From: Pardosa pseudoannulata
Taxonomy: Eukaryota > Arthropoda > Arachnida > Araneae > Lycosidae
Direction of reading: 5' to 3'
NCBI GenBank assembly: GCA_032207245.1
Contig: CM063502.1
Location: 138,194,498-138,258,497, forward strand
DNA: 64,000 bases
Positions 48,111-59,553 of this stretch are shown here, one piece after another. Below the pieces are notes generated by a model, which ran no database searches, was not told the origin of the DNA, and was given only the letters and a program-made list of their open reading frames with translations. The number at the start of each line of letters is the position of its first letter. Position 1 is the stretch's first letter. Made by a program: the position numbers and the translations under genes.

Positions 48111-48182
48111 TCATTTAATCACTTAAACATTTGTAGTTATTCATTTTTACTGTAAGAATTTAAATTTAACCAATTGCTGTTA

Positions 48183-48217
48183 AAAAAAAAAAAATAAAAA
48201 AAAAAAAAAAAAAAATT
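48183..48217. repeat. A-rich run
   Basis: Two poly-A runs separated by a single T, close to the 5' end of the Tc1 relic. Confidence 0.9.
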
Positions 48218-48674
48218 GCAGTCTGTGCTAGTGAGCGAAATAGGTTTTTTGTCACATGTGTTTTTAAAGCCTGTTCTTCTACTGACTCTGCCAACTCATA
48301 CATGTACATTTACTTATTTGATGTACAAGATTTGCATCTTTATTTAAAAGCAGCAGTTTTATGTTTTATTCAGTTTTTTTTTTCAGGAAGTTTGACAAAA
48401 TTTGCAAATTCTCTGAACATGAGTATATTAGATATTCAATCTGCATATTAGTATTAAATATAGATGTTATAGATTTCCCAATCAATCTTTATGTTTCAGT
48501 TTATGTCTGATAAACTGAATATATTATTTTAATGAGATTTCTGTTATAATAATTAAAAATTTGAATTGATAAAAAATGTTTTAGTATTTTGTAATAATGA
48601 AGCGTTTGGTTTGCTTTGGAGTGCTACAGTCTACTTTTTGCAACACAAGGGCTAATGAGACCAGGAACTACAGC

Positions 48675-48775
48675 TTAAAGCTGATTCTGAATGGCTATAA
48701 ACATCCATGCCACTGTGGGATTTAAACCTACGAACTCTGGTACCGAAGGTCAGCACCCTAACCAATAATGAAGGG
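48675..48775 (-). mobile_element. tRNA-derived SINE copy (minus strand)
   Basis: Minus-strand reading gives TTGGTTAGGGTGCTGACCTT, then B-box-like GGTTTAAATCCC, then AGTGGCATGGATGTTTATAG. The head is a better tRNA match than at 4937. Truncated after the post-tRNA segment. Confidence 0.65.
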
Positions 48776-50141
48776 GGAAATACTAATTATAAAATATTAT
48801 GTTCCTGTGTCTGCTTGCTAAATCTGCTTTAAAAATATTTGCAACTTTCCTTTTAATAGTTTAAGTTATCAATCATAATTTCTAAACTGATTATTATAAT
48901 ATGAAAATATTAGTTATAATACTTAGATAAAAAGCCAAAAAAATGACATTTAATGTTGTACTGAAAATTTCAGAATCTATTTGAATGGGAGAATTTTTTA
49001 TGTGTTTGGAATATCATATGTTATAAGTTTGAAGTGAAAATATATAATTTAAATTTTGAAATAATTCATTGTACTCTTTGTGCTGTATGTCCTTTATTTT
49101 GTTAGGGGTTTCCTCATTGTATTTATTTTTGTATGTAGAAATTTTGCATCTTGCACAAAGGAAGCTAATTAAAAAAAATGTGCACTTTCTACTTGCCATT
49201 AGAACTTATATGTAGATAACAGTAAGCTATATAATATTTTCAAATTATGTTAGATGGAAAAATCAAAGCATGCCCACTAAATAGTCAATACATTTGGTGT
49301 AGCTATGTTGATAATTTTAAAATGTTTCATGTAAAATATGTTAAAAAGTATGGTTCGCATTTTTGTATATATCTTATTTAACTCTGATTTAATCTCTTCT
49401 TAATAAATTTTCTTTAAAATGGGATAAGGTACCCCAAATATTATCATATATTGGTTTGTTAATTTTTTTATTGGTTCAAATTATTATTGTAATCATGTTT
49501 AAGTATATGAAGAAAACATAACTTTTAAATACTCAAGATTGTTCAGTCATGCCATGTCACTATCTTGAGTCATTTCTTATTCTTCTTTTGCTAAAGAGAG
49601 CTTTATTAAGACAAAGAAAATGGGAGAATATTTAATTGATAGTGCATTTTGGCATCCTAGGAGTATACAAAAATAAAAATTTTATTTCTTTTTATTGTTT
49701 TTTGTGAAGGGAAGTTATTAAAATCTATATACTGCTTAGGTTTTTTAAATTAAATTTCTTGTACATTTAACAGATATTTCAAACTATTAAAATTTAGTTC
49801 TATTCAAACAGATAACATTTTACCACATTTCTCTTTTGTCATGTGAATGGTTATTGAATGTTTAAATTAGGTAATCTTTATTGAAGATGTTTATATCTTG
49901 TTATACAAATGTAAATAATCTCGTGCTTGAAGAATTTTGCCAGCGAAATTAGAGAAATTAGAGAAATTGTCTGTTCAGTTTTCACTAATAGGTATTTTAG
50001 TTTATACTTCAGTTTATTATATTTGTTATCTGTTTTGGAAAAGCCTTTATTTTAGTATCTTTTAAACATGGTTATCTTTTAGTATTAGTAATGCAGTATT
50101 CTTTCATCTCAAATTATTTGATTTATATATATATATATATA

Positions 50142-50634
50142 TGTTGGGAAATCTCAACTTACCCCATTTATTCTTACAGTTCCGCGATGTTTGAAACAGT
50201 TAAACGCCGGTTAACGAGCGATCAAGTTTTACATGCGTGTTTTAGGGGGGCGTGGCAGAGTTTGCTGTGAACGTTATGCTGCACCTGAGTGGCATGGTGC
50301 ATGCAGATTTTGCGAATGTGCTTTTGAGATTTAAGCGGGTAGCAGATGAGGCTGCTCGCAGTTGACTATCAGCCGCGGCAGTTATTCGCAGCAGTTGTCG
50401 ATCGCGGTTCGGCAGTCCGCCACGTCGGCGTTCGCACAGTGCGAATTTTTGAATTACGAAGTGCAAAATAACTTATTTTTTGTAAATAGAATTTTTTTTT
50501 TTAAGATTGCAAGTTGCAATAAAGAAGTGTGTCGTTATTTTAAAAGATGCACTAGTCTTATTATTTTAGTCATTCTTAAATGGACACTCTGCTAAAGGGG
50601 GAATTTGTTTTATTTTTAATATCACTCCCCAACA
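50142..50634 (+). repeat. 5' LTR of the Copia element (493 bp)
   Basis: Bounded by TGTTGGG and CCCCAACA. Compared with the 3' LTR it shows scattered substitutions and small indels (for example GCATGGTGCATG against GCATCAGGTGTATG), so the insertion is not recent. Confidence 0.95.
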
Positions 50635-50637
50635 AAA

Positions 50638-50649
50638 TGGTTATGGGCC
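50638..50649 (+). promoter_or_regulatory. Primer-binding site for an initiator tRNA-Met half
   Basis: TGGTTATGGGCC lies 3 bp after the LTR. It is complementary to the anticodon-loop sequence GGCCCATAACC of eukaryotic initiator tRNA-Met rather than to a tRNA 3' end. This is the known Drosophila copia strategy of priming with a cleaved 5' half of the initiator tRNA. Confidence 0.8.
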
Positions 50650-50768
50650 TTAGCCCATTTAGAATGGCAGAAGCTGCAAGTAACTGTGTCAACTGCAAGA
50701 ATTGAAAACCGGCCCCAAGTGATTGGGGGGGGGGGAGGCAAAGTTAGAAAAATCCCTATCCAGCGAAA

Positions 50769-51570
50769 ATGTCGGACACGGATGCAATCAACCAAGCATC
50801 AATACGTAAGTTGAACGAGAGCAACTACATGTCCTGGGCAGCTGATGTGAAAGTACTGCTGTTTGACCGCAACTGCTGGGAAATCGTCAGAGAGACGGAG
50901 AAAGAACCAACAGGGGAAGGTGTCTCCCAGAAAGAAGTTCGAGACTACAAAATAAGGAAGACTCGTGCCTATACCACCTTATATCTATCAATTGAGCCAG
51001 AACTGAGGACCCTGATTGAAGACATCACTGATGGCGCTGTAGCATGGAGGCTAATCACAGAGCATTTCCAGCCAGATTCAAGAGCGGTAATCGTCGACCT
51101 GAATGATAAGTTCTTTTCCTGCCGCCCCGAAATAGGTGAAAGTGTGGACTTGTATATCGCCCGTTTAAAACTCATCATTCAACAACTTGCTAATAATGGC
51201 GAACCTGTGTCTACCTTCCACAAAGCATTCCAGCTAATTCGTTTTATGCCTAAAGAATTCGATGGCATTATCCAAGCCATTTACCGGTGGCCTAAAGAAG
51301 ATTTAATTTTGAGAAGATTGGAAAAGAATTGAAAAAGGAAGAAGCGAGAATCAAGCAACGACAGAGTAATCAAGAAGTGTTTGCCACTACCTCAACGAAC
51401 TCCCGCCAGAAGTACGAAACCGAAATTCCGTTCCAGCTCTCGTGATTCACGAACAGTAGAAGATGAGTCACCCAGACCGAAGAAAGAAGTAAGATGTTAC
51501 AGATGTAATAAATTAGAACATTATAAATCGAAATGTCCGAATAAAGGTAATAAGAAGCCGTCGACAGGTA
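50769..51570 (+). pseudogene. Copia gag remnant (UBN2-type capsid and zinc knuckle)
   Basis: Opens with ATG at 50769 and codes for a capsid-like protein with NYMSWAADVKVLLFDRNCWE, the typical copia gag N-terminus. The frame is lost around 51305 and again before 51400, two frameshifts. The zinc knuckle CYRCNKLEHYKSKCP (CX2CX4HX4C) follows at about 51495-51540. Confidence 0.9.
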
Positions 51571-51929
51571 AGAACTTTATTCCTGAATCTAACCTTCTCG
51601 CTGAAGCGAGTAGTAGTGAGACTTTAACGTCGAACAAGAAATTATGGGTAGTAGATTCAGCGGCAACCTCTCACTTCTGCAATGATAGAACTATGTTTTT
51701 TGACTTTAAAAAGGTTGACAACAAAAGTATGGCAGTTGCTATAGATAAAATTACATGCCCCATTGAGGGTATCGGTAAGGTCAAGTTTAGTGTGGGTGAG
51801 GAAAATTTGACTTTATCAAATGTGTTATACTCCCCTAAACTTAAAAGAAATTTATTATCTCTAACTGTAATTGACCGAAAAGACTTTTCCTTTCAAGGAA
51901 AAAACGGTAGAATTTCAATCTTTAAATAA
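51571..51929 (+). pseudogene. Copia protease remnant
   Basis: Contains LWVVDSAATSHFCND, the retrotransposon aspartic protease active site in which the usual DSGATSH glycine is alanine. It ends in an in-frame TAA at 51927-51929 that separates it from the integrase. Confidence 0.88.
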
Positions 51930-53039
51930 AATGGTGATTTGTTAATGACAGCGAAATTAGAGAAACACTTGTATGTAATTAACCCCACTTATTGTAAGAA
52001 TGTGAATAAGAACGCGAGGGAGATAGGATTACATAAGCAAGCAATTACTTTTAAGGATTGGCATAGAAATTATTCCCACATCAATCCCGCATACATAAGA
52101 AATACATTTAAAACGAACAGTGTAATAGGATCACCTAAAACGCTAGGTCAGGTTAAAAATTGTGAGGTGTGCAAAGAAGCAAAAAGCAGGAGGGTGAGTT
52201 TTAAACCGACTTTTAAAATACGATCCACCCAACCCTTAGAACTGCTGCACATGGACTTATGTGGCCCAATGCCGCATCAATCTAGGGAAGGGCATAGATA
52301 TTTTCTAACAATTACTGATAATTTCTCAAGAAAAACAGTCGTATATCCGCTAAAACAAAAATCTCAGGTTTTTGACACTTTTAAAAGGTATATGAGGCGA
52401 GCGGAAAGATTTGTCTGTAGAAATATTAAGAATGTACGCTCTGATAACGGCCTCGAGTTCGCTAATGAACAGTTCGGCAAACTGTTTGAGGAATTAGGTA
52501 TACACCACGAAAAGTCGAACGTATATACGCCGGAACAAAACGGTGTCGCAGAGAGAATAAACTACACTGCGGTAGACGGCATAAAAGCATTACTTAGAGA
52601 CAGCTGGTTAGGTAATGAATTTTGGTCAGAAGCTTTATTACATTTTATATATGCTTGGAATATAGTAAACCATAAAGGACGCGTAAAAACTCCATTTGAA
52701 TTATATGGTGGTAGACCCCCATCCATTCGACACTTAAGACCATTTGGAACTAAGGTTTACGTAAATACTCCTAAGCAATTAAGAAATAAGCTTGAAATGT
52801 GATCAAAAATGGGAATTCTAGTTGGTTATGCAATGTATACAAGAGGGTATCGGGTATATTTACCGTTAGAAAACAAGATTATAGAAACTATTAATGTCAG
52901 ATTTGAAACTCCCGAGCCGAAAGTGGAAGCCGTCCTGGACCCTTCTAGTGTAAGAATCGGAACAAACTATGAGCAAGAAGAATCAGACGAGGAGGATTCG
53001 GACAGTGGATCGACGCCTGATGATATGAAAAAAAGATGA
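51930..53039 (+). pseudogene. Copia integrase remnant
   Basis: The HHCC zinc-binding residues are intact (HX4HX27CX2C, from WHRNYSH to CEVC). The catalytic triad is D in LLHMDLCGP, D in VRSDNGLEF and E in NGVAERIN, with 35 residues between the second D and E. An in-frame TGA at 52800-52802 interrupts the conserved GILVGY region where tryptophan is expected. A frameshift in an A run near 53030 ends the frame. Confidence 0.93.
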
Positions 53040-53475
53040 ATACGAGTCCAGCGATACACTCCCGGATAAAAGTAGCTCATCAGACAGCTCCTTACCAGAC
53101 GAGGAAGTAGACTCCGACTCAAGAGATATTAGGGGACCATCTACTAGAATGAAAGGAATTCCACTATCCGTAACATGGATAAGAAAGGCAGTTCCCCGGA
53201 AAACAGGCAATAGAACTGACATTTACTACTATGTAAAAGGAAATACTAAGCGACTCCGGTCGATGCACGACGTACGAAAGTTTTGTACCCAAAATAACAT
53301 CAAGCTAGATACCCATATATTTAACTTTAGGGGGGATAATCATTATAGTGGGGTTGTAGGCAGTAAGGTCGATGACACTTCAAATTTAACTGATGCATGA
53401 CTAGACGTGGATGTGATTCCTAGTAACTATAAGCAAGCCTGTATTTCTCCTCAAAAGGAGGAATGAAAACGTGCG
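53040..53475 (+). pseudogene. Copia integrase-RT linker remnant
   Basis: Serine- and acid-rich spacer (SSDTLPDKSSSSDSSLPDEE) continuing in a new frame, then a segment with VRKFCTQNNIKLDTHIFNF. Two further in-frame TGA codons occur at 53398-53400 and 53464-53466, the second in EE-stop-KRAM, where tryptophan is conserved in the family. Confidence 0.8.
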
Positions 53476-54231
53476 ATGCAGGAAGAGATTAACATTATGA
53501 AGGAAAGAAACGTTTGGACTTTGGTGCCTAAGAAAGAAAATGACAAAGTTCTGGGGTGTAGATGGGTTTTTACCACAAAACAAGACGCAAATGGTAGTGT
53601 AGAGCGATACAAAGCTAGACTTGTCGCTCAAGACTTTCGGCAAATTCGCGGCATGACATTTGATGAGGTCTTTAGCCCAGTTGTCAATTTTTCTATTATC
53701 AGGTTAATGTTTTCTGTCTTAGTGTGTCTCAACAAGTGGCACCACGTTCAGTGCGATATCAAATATGTGTATCTCTACGCTCCTCTTAGAGAACATATTT
53801 TAATGCAACAACCACCAGGCTTTGAAGTGGATTCAGGAAAAGTTTGTTTACTAAATAAAGCCGTGTACGGCTTAAAGCAGAACGGTAGAAAGTGGCATTT
53901 TGAACTGCATAAAACATTAAACAGTCTAGGGTTTGAAAAACTAAATTGGTGTAACTGTGCTTACACATTTAAGCAAAATGTTGCCCTTATATTGTATGTT
54001 GATGACATGGTCATTTTTGGAAGCGATTCCAAAAAGATTGAATACGTCTTAAATCTGTTGAGGAAGGATTTCGATATTAAAGTTTTGGGGAAAACCCGAA
54101 AGCTATTCGGGGTTGAATTTAGCGAAAAAGATTATAAAGTACAAATACACCAACATGCCTATATTGAAAAGTTGTGTGAGGCGTACGAAAATATTTTTTC
54201 CCTATTTCATCCTTACCAATACCAAAAGGGG
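53476..54231 (+). pseudogene. Copia reverse transcriptase remnant
   Basis: RVT_2-type RT: NVWTLVP, CRWVFTTKQDANGSVERYKA, RLVAQDF and the catalytic aspartate in QCDIKYVYLYAPL, followed by VYGLKQ and the YVDD box in LILYVDDMVIF. Catalytic residues are intact; the frame ends by a shift at a G run near 54228. Confidence 0.94.
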
Positions 54232-54967
54232 TAATGTATTCTAAAAACCAAAGCCCGAAAACCCAGCAAGAGATACACGAGATGTCAAAATATCCATACC
54301 GAAGTTTAATAGGCAGTTTGGCATTTTTAGCAAACCGAACACGCCCTGATATTATGTATGCAGTTAACATCTTTTCGCAGTACCAAGAGAATCCAGGCAC
54401 CGCACATTGGATAGGCTTACTTAAGCTTTTAGGATACGCGAAGGCCACCTCGCATTTCAAATTGGATATTTCGAAAATCGAAAACATGGATATAATTGCA
54501 TATTCAGACGCTGATTACGCAACTAACAAAGACGACAGGACTTCCATGGGGGTCAAATATTATTTATAGATAGCTCTCCAGTTGCATGGCGTACTTTTAA
54601 GATAAAATGCATATGTCTGAGTTCTATGGAAAGCGAGTTTGTGGCCCTTACGGAAACTGCAAAAGAGTTGATTGGCTAAAGCGGGTAATAAACGAATGTA
54701 CAAAACAACTGAAAATTAAAAGTAAATCTAACTTATGCACTTTGTTCGGCGACAATCAGGCTTCGTTAGATTTTGTAAAATCACCTATCGAAAACTATAA
54801 GACAAAACATTGATATTCGTCTATTTTTTATTAGGGATTTAGTGTACAAAAAACTCTTTCAGTTGAGGTATATTCAAAGTAAATTAAATTTAGCCGTCTT
54901 CACTAAAGCTGCATGTAAACTTATGTTGAAACAATTCAACGATAATGTATTCCTACCCACAAATTAA
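54232..54967 (+). pseudogene. Copia RNase H remnant
   Basis: YPYRSLIGSLAFLANRTRPD and AYSDADYATNKDDRTS are the typical copia RT-RNase H segments. A frameshift follows near 54560. The SSMESEFVALTETAKE block and FGDNQASLDF appear in other frames before the final TAA at 54965-54967. Confidence 0.9.
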
Positions 54968-55550
54968 AAGAAACATTTATTTTTAGTTTTATGAGGGAAA
55001 AACTGTATTTTTTTGTGGACTTTTGGATTTGTAAGGAATCCGACACAAATTTTTGTATTGTATGAGTAAACAACCAATGTTTTTTTTACTTTGCTCGTAC
55101 CAATTTTCTCATTGTATTGAATTATTGCATCTATACTGAATATGTTGTATTTAAATATTTAACTTGTTTCTAAATATACAGTATGTTTAATGTTTTTGTG
55201 TGCATAATTGTATTATCAAAATATATAACTTATTTGCAATTTGTAAATATAACTTTTTTATAGTATGTTAACGAACTGTAGCGTTTATTGTACTTTAAGT
55301 ATTAGTGAATTTTTCATACTTAGTATAAAGTATTTTTGAAAGCTTGAAAGTCGAAATGTTTAGTATATGCATTGAAAAATGATGATAATTTATATATGAG
55401 TATACATGTTTTTCAGGTATAATTGAAAGTAAATATGTATTACATGATATGCTTTATTTATGTTGCTATGTTTATGAATTTTGTAAAGTTATTTTGCACC
55501 AAGTAAGGCTATAGGAATGACATTTAAGATACTTTATCTTCGCGAGTAAG

Positions 55551-55564
55551 AAGATGGGGGGAAT
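55551..55564 (+). promoter_or_regulatory. Polypurine tract of the Copia element
   Basis: AAGATGGGGGGAAT lies immediately before the 3' LTR, the position and composition of a plus-strand primer. Confidence 0.8.
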
Positions 55565-55620
55565 TGTTGGGAAATCTCAACTTACTCCATTTATTCTTAC
55601 AGTTCCGCGATGTTTGAAAC

Positions 55621-56137
55621 CTCGGTGTGTGGACAGTCGGTTTACTTCGAGAGGGAAGTTAAATATTTAGGAATATTTTTAGACAGTAGGTTAACTTGGA
55701 AAAGTAATACTAACTACACAATTGCAAAATTTTATAAAGCTAGGAAATCTATTGCCCACCTTCTGTACCACAATCAAATGGGAATGGGAAATAAAGTGTT
55801 ATTATATAAGATGGTGCTTAGACCCATTCTCCTCTACGCAGCCCCGGTCTGGGGTTCGGCTTCCAACACTCAGATCCAGAGACTGCAAACTATTCAAAAT
55901 AAAACCCTTAGAATGATAATCAAAGCTCACAGGTATGTCAGAAATGACATTATTCATAACACTCTTAATATCGAACCCATTCGGGACTTCATAGCAAAGC
56001 TATCCAATAACTTCTTTACTAATCTGAACAATATAAATAATGAAGAAATTTTCAACCTCCCCGATTATGATCCTGCAGAAAATCGGCGCAGGCCGAGAGC
56101 CACCACTTTATTATCAGGCATTCGCCCTCAGGTTTAA
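55621..56137 (+). pseudogene. Jockey-type ORF2 C-terminus (truncated reverse transcriptase)
   Basis: Codes for VKYLGIFLDSRLTWKSN, VLRPILLYAAPVWGSAS and LQTIQNKTLRMI, then RYVRNDIIHNTL. These are the thumb and post-RT motifs of Jockey-clade non-LTR elements. The frame is open to its natural stop at 56135-56137, so the copy has suffered little since insertion. The palm with the catalytic aspartates is missing because of 5' truncation. Confidence 0.9.
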
Positions 56138-56594
56138 AATGTCAATTCTAATGTTGTAAATATATTCATGCAAAAAAAAAAAAAAATCCTCTGAAACTCT
56201 CTTATTTGATTTATGTAATTTATTGTATATCAACCAATCTCTTGTTTCTAATCTTGTCTTATACTATGTTATTTAACTGATTTTGTATTGTACTCACCCT
56301 TTGTAAAAAGAATATTCAGAGTGGAAGAAAAAAAATATGGGCAATGTTTATATCCAATAGCAATAGCAATGTTTATATAATTGTATATCTTGTTTACTTT
56401 TATTTTGCGCTGTGTTGTCTATGTTCTTTTCTCTTTTCCTTCCCCTCTCCTCTTTCCTTTTCTATATATATTATCCAAATATCAGCCAAAGGATTAGTTG
56501 TAATGTTGATCACATATATATGTCCAATACTGGGGATAAAGGGCCCTCGGCCCTAGGCGCCCCAAAATGTTCTTTCCAGTGTCCAATGTCCAGT
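55621..56594 (+). mobile_element. 5'-truncated Jockey-like LINE inside the 3' LTR
   Basis: Flanked by a 12-bp target duplication GATGTTTGAAAC / GATGTTTAAAAC (55609-55620 and 56595-56606, one mismatch). It carries the C-terminal part of an RT-bearing ORF2 followed by about 457 bp of 3' UTR. There is no terminal poly-A; the end is CCAGTGTCCAATGTCCAG, a short imperfect tandem of TGTCCA. Two internal A runs lie at 56172 and 56328. Confidence 0.8.
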
Positions 56595-57051
56595 GATGTT
56601 TAAAACAGTTAAACGCCGGTTAACGGCCGATCAAGCGATCAAGTTTTACATGCGTGTTTTAGGGGGGCGTGGCAGAGTTTGCTGTGAACGTTATGCTGCA
56701 CCTGAGTGGCATCAGGTGTATGCAGATTTTGCGAATGTGCTTTTGAGATTTAAGCGGATAGCAGATGAGACTGCTCGCAGTTGACTATCAGCCGCGGCAG
56801 TTATTCGCAGCAGTTGTCGATCGCGGTTCGGCAGTCCGCCACGTCGGCGTTCGCACAGTGCGAGTGTTTGAATTACGAATTGCAAAATAACTTATTTTTT
56901 GTAAATAGAATTTTTTTTTTAAGATTGCAAGTTGCAATAAAGAAGTTTGTCGTTATTTTAAAAGATGCACTCGTCTTATTATTTTAGCCATTCTTAAATA
57001 GACACTCTGCTAAAGGGGGAATTTGTTTGATTTTTAATATCACCCCCAACA

Positions 57052-57118
<67 letters not shown>
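57052..57118. repeat. (AT)n(GT)n(GA)n microsatellite
   Basis: AT, then GT, then GA repeats in sequence. It is the right-hand remainder of the AT tract that received the Copia element. Confidence 0.95.
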
Positions 57119-58146
57119 GATAATACATACTGCATAGCAGGCCCACTTACTAAACTATATACTAAATTATATGTATATTTATGAAAATAATTAAAAACTG
57201 AAATGAATTACTGTATTACACGGTTTCCGCGCACCTGGAAAGTCACAGAAAATCATGGATTTAGACAATGGATTCATTTCATCATGGAAAGCCATGATTT
57301 TCTAAGTAAAATGAATAAAAGTCATGTAAAGTCATTTATTCGCTAAGCTACCAATTAAAAAAAATCAAAAAATGCCTCTGCAAGTGAATTTCTTCTTTCC
57401 GAACGGAAGCGGCTGCATACTTCTCCCTTTTGTCCATAGTGCTGGACTCCCTTTCATCCCATTTGTACACTGAGACTTGTGACATATTACGGTGCCTTAA
57501 CTGCGTGGCGAGACAGTTGCTACGGGATGACCAGGGGGTGTTAGTGATACGATGTGTAGTGTCTCGTTACGCGTAATTTGCCGATGTTTCAGAAGAAAAA
57601 AGTACGCATCGGCCTGTGATGTGACAAAGGAGTAGGAGGGAAGTGGATTATAACTTAATGTCCTTGACCGAGTCGGTGATCGTGTGTATATTTCGTTGTG
57701 AGAAGCGAAACCGTTGAAGATACGAGCGTAGAAAAACATACTCATTAGGGCAGAGTATACTGCACCGAAAGTGTCGAATATTTCAATCGCAGCAGTACGA
57801 TTCGATCAGTCATCTGTTTTTTTCTCGTGTGTTAATGAACAGGGTAGGCTTCTCTCTTACCTGTATATTCGGTCTGCTAGGAACCCTCCCCCCTCCACAT
57901 TCTTTTCCGAGAATCTGATCAGGGTTGTAAAATAACCCCGGATTTTTTGTGTTAAAATCTAAGCTCAGGCGAGTTTTATTAAAAAACAATGTTTTGGGGG
58001 GTGGGAGTATAAAATCTGTGTTTTTTTTTGGGGGGGGGGGTGAATTTTTTTTCTCAAACTAACAATATTAATATGTAATATGCGTATGTATGTTTTTGTC
58101 TTGTTATGCTTGAAGATACACTGTTTAGAAAGCACCAGAAACATTA

Positions 58147-58256
58147 ACCCGTCTCGTATACGCGACGGAGCGATTTCACTCTTATCAGTCTAGCGTCGTC
58201 TCCACGCGATGATCTCCGGTTGATATTGAGTGACCAGCGTCGCGTATGGAGTATCG
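58147..58256. repeat. GC-rich imperfect inverted repeat, piggyBac-like start
   Basis: Begins TTAACCCGTCTCGTATACGC and GACG; its complement-like partner is CGTCGCGTATGGAGTATCGG near 58237-58256. TTAA followed by CCC at the left recalls the MITE at 1187, but no TTAA follows the right arm. Could be a decayed MITE. Confidence 0.4.
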
Positions 58257-58784
58257 GAGATAGGAACGTTTCATTTTTATTTTTAAATGCTAAATTTAAT
58301 TACTAGATGCCGTTACAGATATCCAATAGATTCTTGCTTAAAATGTAAGGAACACAAATCAATGCAAACATCAGCATGGGTAAAGAGGGGGGATCGCCTG
58401 GTATAAAATACAAGTTTACATAATATACAAGTAAAATTATTAAGTGTATACGCGTGCAACCCCACGTATGAAAAGCGATTATTTACATATACTTTTCAGA
58501 AAGAAACTATATTTGAATTTTAAATATGGAAACAGAAAAGCAGGGCACTTTGGGGGTATACTAATAAATTTTAGAATTAATACAAATTTTATTATAATTT
58601 AGTTATTTTTACTTTTAATTTCCAATTAAATGTTATGATAGCTTATCTAGCTCACTTGAAATATAAAGGGAGAAATTTGTTAAGCATGGAAGAACTGGTG
58701 TTAGAATGGCAAAGCAGCAGTAACAGTGATTATGTGATAACAATGCCGTAACAAATATCAGGCCACCCGAAGAGCAACGCCCTA

Positions 58785-58900
58785 CTCATTCGGCCGATCA
58801 ATGGTTAAATTGGTAGGGCGCTGTTCTTCGGCACGGAAGTTCGTGGGTTTGAATCCCATTGCTGGCATGGATGTTCACAGCCGTTCGAAAATTCATACTT
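58785..58900 (+). mobile_element. tRNA-derived SINE, best-preserved head
   Basis: An A-box-like TGGTTAAATTGG and B-box GGTTTGAATCC sit in a tRNA-like head (about 58785-58868), followed by GCTGGCATGGATGTTCACAG. The same post-tRNA segment marks the relics at 4937, 45125, 46160 and 48675. It is not an intact tRNA gene: the acceptor stem does not pair and there is no clear anticodon loop. Confidence 0.7.
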
Positions 58901-59470
58901 TGGAGGAAAAGAGGAAATCTTTACTGTAAAGAGTTACTAGGAGTTTCACTAATTAAGAGATTTTTAATTTGAGACATTAAATTTTGAGATTTATATAGGA
59001 ATGTTAATAATTATTATGGATTGTGAGACACTAAATATTTTGAAAAAATCATTGCCTTGAATTATTTAATTTTATTTTTACTTGTCATTTGGCTGAAGTT
59101 ACTGAGTTTGGTACTTATGTATTATCCCATTGACCATATTGCCAAGTAAAACTTGTTCACCAAAGAAACTCAAAGCAAGCAAGCTTAATAGGTGGGTAAA
59201 TGTATATTAATCTGTTTCTTTTCTTAAAGTATATATTAGATTTTTATTAATATAATAATAATACTTATTATTTAATAAAAATTAGTTAAGATTTTCGTAC
59301 AAAATATAAGTTTATCTTTAGGGCTATTATATATAAACATTATAGAATTATGTTAGGCTAATACATGGTCACCTCGATAATACCTAAGTACCCTGAATTC
59401 AAATTAGAAATTTTTTGATTGCATTCAGAAAATTGCTATATGATTAAACTTAGGTATGTAGATACTACAA
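58901..59470. other. AT-rich non-coding stretch
   Basis: Nothing recognisable. Confidence 0.4.
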
Positions 59471-59472
59471 CA

Positions 59473-59475
<3 letters not shown>

Positions 59476-59553
<78 letters not shown>

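Larger units (their letters stand above)
44230..50141. other. Repeat-rich region downstream of the last TEP1 exon seen
   Basis: Contains SINE relics (45125-45290, 46160-46430, 48675-48775), an AT/GT microsatellite with a 54-bp minisatellite, and a dead Tc1 element. I looked for vWA, NACHT and WD40 blocks of TEP1 on the plus strand and saw none. The rest is AT-rich filler. Confidence 0.5.
50142..57051 (+). mobile_element. Copia-type LTR retrotransposon, full-length but dead, with nested LINE
   Basis: LTRs start TGTTGGG and end CCCAACA. The 5-bp target duplication ATATA (50137-50141, 57052-57056) shows insertion into an (AT)n tract. Order is LTR, PBS, gag, protease, integrase, RT, RNase H, PPT, LTR. 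Integrase before RT is diagnostic of Ty1/Copia (Pseudoviridae). The element is GC-richer than the host DNA. Many stops and frameshifts inactivate it, and a LINE fragment (55621-56594) splits the 3' LTR. Confidence 0.95.
55565..57051 (+). repeat. 3' LTR of the Copia element, split by a LINE
   Basis: Begins TGTTGGG at 55565, runs to 55620, is interrupted by the LINE, and resumes at 56595 to end CCCAACA at 57051. Relative to the 5' LTR there is a small duplicated GATCAAGC segment near 56630. Confidence 0.92.

Noticed and set aside
50242..50466. Open frames inside the Copia LTRs (both strands)
   Set aside because: They lie within LTR sequence repeated at the other end of the element and only reflect its higher GC content.
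58785..58868. Functional tRNA gene
   Set aside because: A and B boxes are present, but the acceptor arms do not pair properly and the same sequence continues as a dispersed SINE at four other places.
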